Shown here piece after piece: positions 21,857 to 32,639 of a DNA stretch of 64,000 nucleotides. Each line of letters starts with the position of its first letter. The stretch's first letter is position 1. Under the pieces are notes generated by a model. It searched no databases, was not told where the DNA came from, and worked only from the letters and a program-made list of their open reading frames with translations. The stretch covers positions 86,606,001-86,670,000 of the forward strand of contig CP136892.1 of NCBI GenBank assembly GCA_034359265.1, written 5' to 3'. The translations under genes and the position numbers were made by a program. The DNA comes from Canna indica. Its lineage: Eukaryota > Streptophyta > Magnoliopsida > Zingiberales > Cannaceae.

Positions 21857-24800
21857 AACAGCTCTGCACATACGTAACCACCGCATCCATGCGCTCCATG
21901 CTTTCTTTTGGAGCGCTGGGAGAAGAAGAGAAGAAGAGAAGAGAGAATTAACATCAAAAAAAATTTGAGAACCAAAATTTAGGTGCTAAGCATAGCAAAC
22001 ACAAAAGGTCGAAGAGTTTTAAGTTCAAATTGAGCTCTTGAGGTAATCTGCAAGGCCTTTCGGCTTTTGTTTGTAATTGTACATTTCCCTAGTACCAATC
22101 TTTTATGTTTGTAATTGAAGTTTTATTGTAGATATAAAATAAGAGAGAAAGAGTGAGAGAGAGGAAAGCAAGCCAATCTTTTGATGTTTTATTTTTGATC
22201 CATACATTGGATTTCAGCTATTGTTGTAGGGGGAGGAGTTTCTTTTTGAGCTTAAATGTTCTGGGTTTCTTTTTTTCTTTTTCTTTTTTCCTGTTCTAAA
22301 GAATTCGTGTAAAAATCTTAGATAAGCTATTTAGTCATGAAATGTGTAAATACTCATCATGTACAAAACATGGTTGAATCATGTAATCCAATTTGCGGCT
22401 ATATGCCCTTTGTATCATCTTCATCTCTACTGTTATTGTCTTGTTGTTGATGGATAAGATATGTGGTTTGCTTGAATAGTAATGCTGTGCGGATGCCACC
22501 ACCATTCGAACTAGTGCTCTCAGAATATCTCATGTGTTCCACTGAAATGATTGGGACTTGAGCATCACTGGCAGCCAGTGGAGTAGCTGGGGACTTTATG
22601 ATTGCTAGCAATGAATTCTTATCTGCTGTCAACTGCAAGCTGTGGCCCGAACTAAAAGGCATGGTCAATGATTTCAGCTGAGGAGAAGATGGGCACGAAG
22701 AGGATCCGACTCAGCTTTGCTCGGTTGTGACCTAAAGAGCCAATTAAATTGTGCTTAAAATGGGATGATGAGTTGTGCATGGCCAATCGCATCAAAAAGT
22801 GTGCAAATTGGACGGTCGAGTTATGGTTGGTTGCCTTTTATCAGATTCGAACTTCCTTTTTCATCAATAATTCAGGGAGAGTCAGAATGGAATTGATGCA
22901 GGTCATCTGGCCCACTTCTGAGGGCCTTGTCACTCTGTCTGCTACTTTGCCCCTTCAAAATACCAATCAGTTCAATGTTTCTTGCATATTGTTACTGCTA
23001 ATTAATCAAGGATGATGGCCAGGAAAATTATTAGGCACGTGTAAGTCAATTATATAATAAAGAGTAGAAAAGTACCAATAGAGATGTCAAGGAAGACAAA
23101 GTCATTTGATTATGCTGGTCTCTCTTATCTTTATCTTTCTTTTCCCGAGATTAAGCAAATGGGCATCGGCAAATAAGATTATGATGAACGTGTGATGTGA
23201 AATATATGCATCGGTCAATCGATAATTGGACAATATACGACGAATGTTTCTAAGTGAAAAAAACGATTAGTATGTGTCTTTAGTTTTTTCTGTCGACTAC
23301 GTGGCATTCTAAGGTCCACTGATGGCGTGAGAATAATTAAGATAGAAAATAAAGCATGAAAAATGATTACAGAGCAGAGCTGGGCCAGGCTCTAGTAGTA
23401 GTCAAGTAAGTGGTGTCCTTGGTAGGACCATCACTTCAAGAGATATATGGAATCCAATGACGCTACGACGCACATAACATCGTTTTGGACCTTCCATCAC
23501 GGCTCTTCCGGAACCGGTATCACTCATGTAAAAAGATGCACCAAGCTGGGGGTGGTATTTTGGGACATGAATTTTTCCAACAAAAGAAACAGTGATTGAC
23601 TGATACAAAGAGCTTCAGATTTTGCTTTTTGACGGAGTCAATTCAAGCGTTCCTCTTTCGGCCATTAGAAAACTAGGAGGAGGAGAAGAGGAGCATCAAA
23701 ATACGAGCAGTGTGATGTTTCGTTGTGCAGTGGGCACATGCCATGAAATTGCATAAAGGAGAAAAGAAAGAGACGACGAGGGTGGCCTTGCGCAGGTCAG
23801 TGGCGCTTATCCATGCAATGCAATCGCATGCATCCGATTCAAAGTGGATTTCGTATCCTGGCATTACGTACGGCGTCTTCTTTTTGTCGACGCCACTTGC
23901 GCTAAAGCCCGGATTCGGATGCGATTCGCCCAGCCGACAACAGCTGCCTCCACGTCCGCTTTTGTCGCCTCCTCTCGCTCGCTTGCGTTCTTCGTCTCCT
24001 TCTCAGGACTGCAGCGGCGGCAGATATTTTTTAAATCGGCAATATAATCGGCCTTTCGAGCAGTCGAAAGATCGCTTGTCCGGTACGCAATTAATTAATT
24101 AATTAATTAGATAAGTGCTTCGGTGTTACTCCTCTAACCATCGTCATAATCGTAGTTGTACAAGAGGAGTTGACTGTAATTAATAGGCGAAGAGGACAAG
24201 GTGAAGGGGCGGTGAGTGATGCAGACCTCCCAGCGGACTGATACGATGTGCCATCCGCTACGAAGGTTATCGAGTGTTATGTTTGTACGACACGGTGCAG
24301 CAAATTTAAGCCGTCGTCTGGTTGCTGTTCAATCCAGCTTTTTGTGTTAAGCACAGAAAAAGATAAAGAAAGAAAGTAATCAGGAGAGTAAAAGGATGCG
24401 TGTTTTACTGCAGGTGAAACGGTGAATTCAGTAAATTTATAGGGGAATGTGTTGGTTTATTCAGCACAATTAAATCACGTGACAGGGTGTCGAATTACGC
24501 GCTCCTGCAGGTTCATGTGATATTGTACCTTTAAATCTCTATTTTCTTGTGGATTTTAATGTAGGGATTTAAAAATGGGTCCGACCACTTGGCCATCGAC
24601 AACTAAAAAGAGTTTGATTTTGGGGAAAAAAAAACAAACAAAATGACTGGATTTGATTTGAAAAGTAAGAGATACCTGAAACTCGAAATTTGTCGTGCAA
24701 CAATATCTCAAAATTAAATTATGATAAGAAAATAAATCCTAAATTATAATTATGGTGGTAAAATTTTCAAATTCTAAACCAAATTTCACAGTACTAAATT

Positions 24801-26200
24801 TATCTTCGTTATAAATTTAAAATGTATAAATATTTCACTCAAAATATTAATTTATTGTCCTTTAAAATTAATTCATATCATATTAAATTAATTTTAATAC
24901 TTAAATATTTTTTTCTTCAAAAATATATAGTATTATCAAAGTATCAAACCGATTAAATACTTCTACGGGAGATAAATTGATATTATAAAAATTTAATTTC
25001 GAATTTAAAATTTTCTACTACCATAATCCAAGTCTATAAATTTTCCTTCATCGTGGTTTTGGAAAACTGTTGTATGTTCTATCCAAGTCCCAATGGACCT
25101 TCAAGGCTTCAACCGAGTTTTCAAAGTTTATAAGTATAAATATAAGTTAAGAAATTAAAGAATTTTAAAGAAAAGCAATAAGTATCCCAAATAGTACGCT
25201 TTGTGTGTTTGAATTGTTAGATGGTGTCGGTGAAGTTTGTTTTTCAATACACCTGCCCCCATCAGTACATGTTATTGTAACTCAGTTCCAGACTTGCAGT
25301 CTTGCGGTGCCCAGCTCCACTGTAGTTGAAGTAATTGTTATTGCCATGGGGGATTGTGATTTGATTTTTATATTGAGATGTGGGAAATGTGAGGTTAAGG
25401 AATTTTTCTTTTTATTTACGGTTGTTAATGAACAGTGCGTTTTCTATTGTATCATCATAGAATGGTGGCTATATTGGTGCTAGATCTTTTGACATAAATC
25501 ATCTCTGCTTCTGAGAGACTCCGTATTATCATGTTCGATTCAAGAGACTCCAGATCATGTCTGATTCATATTGCCTTGATAATTTATGTTATCATCAAAA
25601 TAATAATGTGATAAATCCTATAAGAGGCGAATGAATTATCATTCAATAATAATTTTAAATTTTAATATTATCCTTTATTTTCATCGTTTTTTTTTTATAC
25701 AACACACCATCAAATTTTGACAATAATTTTTAATACTTTTTAGGTATTAAAAGGTATGAGTTTATTGTAAGAAAATTGACAACTTGGAACATAAATATAA
25801 AAATATGGAATAGCTCGGTGGCAGTAGTAGGTGACAATTAATAAAACCGTGGTCTGACGGATTTACCGGAGTCAAACAACCCGGTTCAGGTTTTCAAGGT
25901 CCAACTGGTTCATTTATGAGTTTGGTTAAGACTTAAGACTGTGCCAGACCGGATTTAAAAACACTGTAAAGTAGGCAACATAATAAAGCTCAAATACATC
26001 TGCGACTGCAATAGACTCCTCGTTCTACTATTCAGAAAACACTGTCCCACAAGCCTCATCTTAAGTCTTAACACTTACAATGCCAATCAAGTCTGCGAAC
26101 AATGGGTAAAAAATCAAGTATCAGAAAAACTAATAATGGGGAAGAGAAAGGTCGAAAGCTTATCAAGGGAAAAAAGAATCTATTTGCTATTCAACTTAAA
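21857..26200. other. 3' UTR of the 21-kb gene, then intergenic
   Basis: The 3' UTR probably ends near 22140 after TTTTATTGTAGATATAAAAT. The rest is AT-rich with short open frames only. An 89-aa frame on the - strand at 22399-22668 and a 125-aa frame on the + strand at 23725-24102 have no recognisable domain or splice context. A short AATT repeat lies at about 24089-24108. Confidence 0.45.
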
Positions 26201-26289
26201 GGGTAGAATACTGACTTAACCTAAATATTACCATCTGATGATTCTGCAGAAAGCCATATTTTGTATTGTAAAATAACAACAACCAATAG

Positions 26290-26382
26290 GAAGATGTGAA
26301 ACACATTTGGACAGTGCAAAATGTTTAGGGCTTTTCAGACAAGAATGTGTTTCACATCTTGCAAGATGTGAAACACATTTGT
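26290..26382. repeat. Palindromic cluster of GATGTGAAACACATTTG
   Basis: The 17-mer GATGTGAAACACATTTG occurs at about 26293 and 26365, and its inverse CAAATGTG..-like form (GAATGTGTTTCACATC) at about 26344. The last two form a near-perfect hairpin around TTGCAA. Confidence 0.7.
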
Positions 26383-27228
26383 TTGAAGAAATAAGCATAT
26401 ATCTAAAATGAGAAAAAAAATCCAACACAAGAATGCATGTTGATCTTTCCCCAACCACTTCTATGCATGAATGAAGTCTACACTGACAAGATTTCTCCTC
26501 GGTATAATATGTTTAAAGCAACCACATTAGAAATGAAAAATCACATTACATGCACGCACATGCAATATATAGTTTGTTTGGAACTTTGAAGTCTAGCTTA
26601 TCGTGTGTCAATTGCACTTGTTCAGAGTGAAAGTAATACACATGGGCAACTTCGTACTTCTGATCCATCAATATATAGAGCTCATAATTAACTCTACGTT
26701 GAATTACATTCTTTTCTATCTATCCATCTTTTTAATCTTCCAAGGCCCAATTTCATAACTAGGAATCACCAAATTGAAAATAGCTTCTTACATCATAAAT
26801 TCTGTATCTACTGAAAAGATGGAAGTTTGGATAAAAATGTAAAACCAAACAATCCATACTGCAGTTGATACAATTAGTTTAGAACTGGAGTACATGTATA
26901 TCACTGAGACAATAGAAAGACCCATGCTATGCTCAAGGGTTTGACCATGGCTTTAGAACCGAGTGCAATATAATAGAAGAATAACAAAAGATAATCTAGA
27001 ATGTATGCAGCTCAAGTTCTAGACTTCTAGTTTAGTATCTCATCTGAACAAAGTCTGTGAGATCAATGAAAGTCTGTATCAGTTTTGAAGAGAGGTTGTC
27101 CACCAAATTACTTATAATAATTAAAGTGTAATGGAGATACACCGATAAACACAACATATTGCCTAAGTGACTACTAAAAAGCTACACATAAGCCGCATTT
27201 CATATTGAGGACATAAATCTAACTTTAG

Positions 27229-27312
27229 CCCTTGTTTGGATAGAAAATCTAAGTGGGAACAGAGGAAGGGAATTATATATTCTTCCCACTTCCCCTCTAT
27301 CCAAACAGAAGA
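27229..27312. mobile_element. Short fold-back, Tourist-like MITE relic
   Basis: About 84 bp with inverted ends GCCCTTGTTTGGATAGA and TCTATCCAAACAGAAG, and inner complementary segments AAGTGGGAA / TTCCCACTT. The TTTGG-rich termini resemble PIF/Harbinger (Tourist) MITEs. Confidence 0.55.
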
Positions 27313-28313
27313 CACCCATGTTACTACAGCTTTATTGGAGTAATTCTCTACAAACTAGGTCCTTGGCTACTCCTTTCTTTATAGGCGACCACCATCTCCC
27401 CTAATCAGATTACTCAGAGCGAGCAAGTTGTTCTCCACTGCAGGTGTCAATTACTCAATGGTTTTTACATTGAGTATGCATATATAATTTGATCAGATTG
27501 TCCATTTTAATTTTTCTTACATTTCTCTACTAGTAATAGGAAGTCCTTGTACAGAAGGCTCACATCAAAATAGTCTCCCAAGACTTAACCAGGCCAGTTT
27601 ACGAAGTCTTGTGTATGGTTGAGATTACTTTCTATAGCTCAAACACTAGTTACTAGTCATTAGCATGAATTAGGACTCTAATCACCAGGTCAAAAAGGAG
27701 CAATGTTACGTTGCAAAAACCTTGCACCTTTGTCCACCTAGTGATGATGTTTGTATCAAAAACTCGTGTAGTAGAACTATAGAAGAGATCATTTCTTCAA
27801 GTCATAGTGCCTGAAAAAGATTAAGATATATTACCCATGCGTATGAATTTTACAGGATGTTATCTGAGGCCATAAGGTGTAGATGTTATCCCATTCCAGT
27901 GTGCTAAATGCATTTATTAACATACTATATGATAATATGAACCATATGAAGATAGAGAATTACATGGTTGAATTCATATAACACCCAGACCAATTGCAAA
28001 GATTATGAAATGCTATTCCAAGGACATCCGAGATGAGTAACTCGGATATATTAAGACAAATCATGCACAAATATTATGTACAGAAAACAAAACTGAACAA
28101 GTCAGAACTGTTGAGCCAACCATGAAGAGTAAAGTTCAACTTCATATTATTAATAGTTTTGAGAGAGAAAACAAAAAGGTAAGAGAAGGAAGCTGCAAAA
28201 AGGAGATTAAGGGGATGATCCTGGAAGGCTGGACTGTTTTTAACATTTTATAGTTCAATTTTCCTGAAGTATTTTGGACCTATCAAAACCAGAAACCAGA
28301 TGAGAAACAATAA
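27313..28313. other. Intergenic, AT-rich
   Basis: No supported gene. A short frame on the - strand near 27377-27434 (ending ALSNLIRGDGGRL) follows an AG and could be a terminal exon, but no partner exon was found. Confidence 0.4.
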
Positions 28314-28604
28314 CTAAAGAACAAGGTTATTATCGCGACCAAAAAAATTTCGCGGTAGCGAACCTTGATACCGATATTATCGTTTCGCGACCGATATATC
28401 GTCCGCGTCGCGATATATCGACAATATAATATATATTATAAATATATATTATAAAAAATATATATAAATAATAATAGCATTGAAAGTCATCACTTTGACA
28501 TTGCACATAGCAAAGTAATAAACATAACTCTTATGAACCATAAAATATACAAAAATCACCCACGTAGCAAAGTAGCAAACATAGAATATACAAAAATTCA
28601 ATTC

Positions 28605-28730
28605 ACAGGCAAGGCTGTTCTGGAATCAAGGCTGTTCTGGAATCAAATTCCAGAACAGCCTTGCCTGTTCTGGAATCAAGAACAGCTTGTTCTTGATTCC
28701 AGAACAGCTTAGCTGTTCTGGTTTGCAGTA
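28605..28730. repeat. Cluster of inverted copies of a TTCTGGAATCAA word
   Basis: GGCTGTTCTGGAATCAA and its inverse TTGATTCCAGAACAGC alternate at least six times, both head-to-tail and head-to-head, so several alternative hairpins can form. Lies inside the hAT element. Confidence 0.8.
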
Positions 28731-29031
28731 GCTATGTCGGAAAAAAAAAAAATGGCGGAAAATGGAAATGCAGACATGCCGAGCCGTGGAGAGAAGATCG
28801 CCGGAACATACCTGGTCGGAAAATAGAAAAGTTTCGCCGGAGAAGTGAGGCGCCGACGGGATGCGAGGAAGCTTCCGAGAGAGTCGCCGACGGGATGCGA
28901 GAGAGGAAGAAGATTGAAGAAGAATAGAAGATACAGGCGTCGGAGGGTTTAAGTTAGGTTTTTTTTAAAAAAAAATCAATAATTTAGATATCCTTATCAC
29001 TAAGTTGGATGAAAAAAATCGCAAAAAAAAC

Positions 29032-29108
29032 CCCTGGCCCAGCGGTGGAACCTTTCCGGTCCACCGCGCGGGCCAGGGTTCGAATCCCAGGCTTTTTTTT
29101 TTTCTTTT
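29032..29108 (+). repeat. tRNA-like / SINE-head segment
   Basis: An A-box-like TGGCCCAGCGG and a canonical B-box GGTTCGAATCC are followed by a T run, the layout of an RNA polymerase III promoter and terminator. The arms do not fold into a full cloverleaf (GGTGGAACC pairs with GGTCCACC instead), so it is a tRNA-derived relic or SINE head, not a working tRNA. Confidence 0.5.
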
Positions 29109-29728
29109 CTTGTACCGCGTATCTCGGGATCGCCTGTATCGTCCAGACGATACAGGCGATTCCACCGAGACAGCGATATCTCGTCGCTATCTCGACGAGA
29201 TAGCGACGAGATGATAACAGTGCTAAAGAATTACCAGTATGAAATGAACCTAAAGGGATACGACAACCATAAAGTTAGAGAAAATGTAGGAAACTATATA
29301 GACTCAAGTTAGCTACGTAACCAAGAATCAAACACTTAATAGAATAATATTTACTTGTCGATGAATGCAGATAAAAAACTAGGTAAGATGGATTGTCTTA
29401 AGCCAAAGAAAAACAAGGATGCCCTGAAGATGAATCTATTTCATGGGTGAAAAAGTCATGGTGGGCAAAAATATTTCATGAATAATAAAGAAGGATATGC
29501 TAAAGGGCAAAAATTTTAATCACTTATTTGTTTGGAGGAGATAAGTTTAGAAGAATATAAAAATTAATATTATATTCGATATAATACTATCCAACCCTCT
29601 CATTTCTTATCCTGTCCATTTACACAACTAACTCAAGAAGAGTTCTTAAAAAAATTTCCTTTTCATATATTGCGATCATAATTCGGTTGCATACAATACA
29701 ACTAGAATAAGTCATCAATTGTTTTCAA

Positions 29729-30164
29729 GTGCAACCGAAGTCGTATAAGTTTTAAAAAATTTGGACTTCAGTCCTATAAGTTTCATTTTAGTATTTTCAG
29801 TCATATATGTTTGCTTCGTAATACAAATTTGATCATATTCGTGACGATCCGTTAATTATGTCAACATGGAGATAATAATAATTATTTTTTCGTGGGCGAA
29901 GAGTTGACGGACCGTCACAGATAGGACCAAATATATGTTACAGAGCAAACATATAGAATTGAAAATTTCGAAATGGAACTTATAGGACCAAATCTTTCAA
30001 CGTATATGAACGACGTTATGTCCATGTGAACGGAGAGTTAATGGACCGTCACGAATACAACCAAATCTGTGTTATAGAGCAAACATATAGGACTGAAAAT
30101 ATCAAAATGAACCTCAAATAACTGAAGTCCAAATAATTTAAAACTTGTAGGACTTCCGTTGCAC
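29729..30164. mobile_element. Fold-back MITE of 436 bp
   Basis: The terminal inverted repeat GTGCAACCGAAGTC matches the inverse of the right end, GACTTCCGTTGCAC. Arms of about 130 bp align almost throughout (TTTGGACTTCAGT, ATTTTCAGTC.TATATGTTTGC, TTCGTGACG.TCC). The right arm is present about one and a half times: an extra partial copy lies at about 29912-29990. No coding capacity. Superfamily unassigned because no clear target duplication is visible. Confidence 0.75.
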
Positions 30165-30531
30165 TCCTCCCCTTACGAAAGTAATAACCAAAAGAACTAG
30201 CCTGTTAGTTTCTTAAATTTTCCATTCTGCAAATCAAAAATAAACAAGACCAATTCTCATTGACCTAGGCAAGTTTTCCTCAAAAGACTGTAAGACGGAG
30301 GTTTAACACCTCCAAATTTATAGCAGATCGAAACTATATGATAAACTATTGTACACAAAAAATAAACAAAGCAACAAACGCCTAATTAATCTCATAGTTA
30401 AGCACAACTGAACTTATTCACAGGGCAGCACATCATCTCGTATAAGTAAGAAGAAAGAAACTGAGAATAGGGAATAAGAGACGGTGACGATGCCGGTTAG
30501 ATTACCGCTAAGCCGTAGAAGGGATAGTGTA
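30165..30531. other. 3' flank of the NIMIN-like gene
   Basis: AT-rich; probably contains the 3' UTR of the - strand gene that ends at 30532. Nothing else is recognisable. Confidence 0.45.
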
Positions 30532-30951
30532 CTAAGCGGGCGCTTGTGCGCATCGGGCGGTAGACCCACCGCCGGGACTCGTCCCTGCCAAGCCCTCCGG
30601 CTCGGGGTCCGCGTTGAGATCGAGACACCGCTGCGCCTCGGCGTTCTCCTCCCTCGGCCTCTCCGCCGAAGCCTCGCGATCGCTCTTGGCACCGTCGCCC
30701 TCGGCGCCATCGGGCCCCACAAAGTCCTCCAGCGCGAAGGCGGGACTCCATCTAGGATCCGCGGCCGGCGGAGGTTCCGATCGAGCGGCGGTGGAGATGG
30801 AGCGCGTGGCGTGGCGCATCTGGCGGAGAATGGTGAAGAACTCCTCGACCTCATCGTCGGTCACCTTGGGATCCGCGGGCGGAGGAGGCTTGGAAGGACG
30901 GCGGCGATCGTCGTCGTCCCCTCCGCGCCGCTTCCGTTTGGAGGATTCCAT
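30532..30951 (-). CDS. NIM1/NPR1-interacting protein, NIMIN2-like
   Basis: Single-exon gene of 139 aa, a small nuclear regulator expected to bind NPR1 and temper salicylate-induced PR gene expression. In order: a basic N-terminus (SKRKRRG, nuclear localisation type), the NPR1-binding type segment DDEVEEFFTILRQMRHATR at about 32-50, the family box RWSPAFALEDF at 67-77, and a C-terminal EAR repression motif LDLNADP at about 110-116. This order is the NIMIN-2 pattern. The coding region is very GC-rich compared with its flanks, as is common for intronless monocot genes. The C-terminal 20 residues after ADPEPE are not typical of the family. A TTAAAAGG sequence on the - strand near 31085 could be its TATA box. 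Confidence 0.8.
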   Translation of the reverse strand: MESSKRKRRGGDDDDRRRPSKPPPPADPKVTDDEVEEFFTILRQMRHATRSISTAARSEPPPAADPRWSPAFALEDFVGPDGAEGDGAKSDREASAERPREENAEAQRCLDLNADPEPEGLAGTSPGGGSTARCAQAPA

Positions 30952-31300
30952 CTTAACGGAAGCTAAACGGTGATTGCAGTGTTTGGGTTATGCATAGACG
31001 GAGATGAAAGAACGGCGTTAGGATACGGCGGTGGAGGGAGAGCATGAAGCGTCTCGAGTCACGCTCGCTTCTCTCTTCCCCTTTTAATAAGCCAGAATAA
31101 TTTTAAAAAGTAATAAATAAATAAATAAATAGAATAAATAAAAGTTCATTCGTAAGTGCATTATTTAACAAGCAGGTAAGAGAAAAAAGATTCTAATTAT
31201 TTAACGAACACAATGCTACAAACGTCAATTTGTCAACGAATGAATAAATGCCAAGTCGGCCCACGACGATAACGTAGGCACATAGTACGTGGTGGGGGTT

Positions 31301-31450
31301 GCGTCAGAATGACGTCACGTGAAGAACACAGACGCTGTTAGCATTGCTTTTATTAGGTCAAGGTCTCTTTTCATTCGACTATTAATTAACAGTACACGCA
31401 ACTTCCTATGCGTTTATTTTTTTCTGAATTAATGCCTCGTGATGACGTCA
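31301..31450 (-). promoter_or_regulatory. TGACG/G-box cluster upstream of the NIMIN-like gene
   Basis: Perfect palindromes TGACGTCA lie at 31310-31317 and 31443-31450, about 360 and 490 bp upstream of the start codon. The first overlaps a CACGTG G-box (31316-31321) and sits beside an inverted TGACGC. A W-box (TTGACC on the - strand) lies at 31356-31361. TGACG motifs bind TGA-class bZIP factors, the partners of NPR1, which fits the gene. Confidence 0.6.
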
Positions 31451-32490
31451 ATATTAGATTTTAACAAACGATAATAACAATCACGTGTTTACACTACTTT
31501 CGCCTGCATTTTATATAACGAAAATTTAAATTTTAAAATTCAAAGAAGATGTAATTTTAAATACTTAGTTTATGCTAAGATTGGACATCGATTTTGGGGT
31601 TGGTCAAGGTTGACTCGAAAGAGACCCCTAAATTCATTAAATTATCATTATTCTATTACAATTATCGTTGCACGCGGAAGGAGCGTGATGACGATCTAAA
31701 TAATTAATAATTACGTAGGTCCTGGAAATGTTTGGCATTTTACCAAATCAAGGACCCACAAAAGTTTTTCAACATAATTAGCTGTCAATAATTTTTGTTC
31801 TGATAAAACTAGAAAAGATTGTGCGGTATCAGATAATAACGAGTAGAAGCTGTCGAATATTAACGAGTTAAAAAAGAGACAAAAATGGAGCGTTTAGTTG
31901 TTAGTAAATGCAATCATTGTGAAAAATACTTGTACGTAACAGTAAATGGTCATGAATAGAATTTTTAGCCCACTTCTTGATTGCCCGCAAGTAAAATTAT
32001 AATTTCTATAAGTAAATATTTGATTAGTAGTAAATGAAATTTAAGATTATATTTGCAACTTACATTTTTCATATATATAGATCTAATAATTTTTATCCAA
32101 TCTAACAGCTCGACACGATAAAATCTTGCTTGAACCGCATATTATAGTGTCGAGTCAAGGACTATAGGTAGCTTAAAAATTAGAGTCAAGAAAGGAACGT
32201 CTCATTTAATTTTGTAATTGTGCTAATGGCTCGGCTCGTGGTGACTCATTTAATTTTCGTACCATGATGAGCTAGAATTATTTATCGGGTCATGGCATGA
32301 CTCATCGGATAAGCCGCCCGATGAACTTATGAAATTTAGAAACAATAACAATAATATGCAATGAGTGTTCAACCAAATTTATAAACAATAATGAGTAAAT
32401 GATATGCAATAATATGAATTTATAAGCAATAATATATCTTTCCTTCCCTTCTACCGTGGTTGATCTTATTATGCAACTTACTCCTGCCAT
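31451..32490. other. Intergenic, AT-rich
   Basis: No supported gene or clear repeat. TCGACACGATAAA and GTGTCGAGTCAAGG near 32110-32160 resemble hAT end words but no element could be delimited. Confidence 0.4.
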
Positions 32491-32639
32491 GAAGAAGATA
32501 AACGTTTGGGCTTTGGAGTGGAATGGTATTTATTCTATAGCATTTGGTTACAAGTTGCTTTTCAATTTTATCATCTTCCTATTACTAAGGTTCTTCCCAT
32601 TTTAACTAAGGACTCATGAAAATTTATTTGAGACATTAA

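Larger units (their letters stand above)
28322..29222. mobile_element. Non-autonomous hAT-type transposon with 8-bp TSD
   Basis: A perfect 8-bp direct repeat CTAAAGAA flanks the element (28314-28321 and 29223-29230). The ends are imperfect inverted repeats starting CA: CAAGGTTATTATCGCGAC on the left and, inverted, CACTGTTATCATCTCGTC on the right (13 of 18 match). Both subterminal regions are packed with TCGCGA, CGATATATCG and CGACGAGATAGCG words, as expected for transposase-binding repeats. No transposase is encoded. The interior holds a tRNA-like segment and a cluster of short palindromes. An 8-bp duplication with CA...TG termini is the hAT signature. Confidence 0.8.

Noticed and set aside
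27377..27434. Possible terminal exon on - strand (ending ALSNLIRGDGGRL, stop)
   Set aside because: Acceptor has a weak pyrimidine tract and no upstream exon or family match could be found.
29032..29108. Functional tRNA gene
   Set aside because: A and B boxes are present but the acceptor and D arms do not fold into a cloverleaf; listed as a tRNA-like relic.
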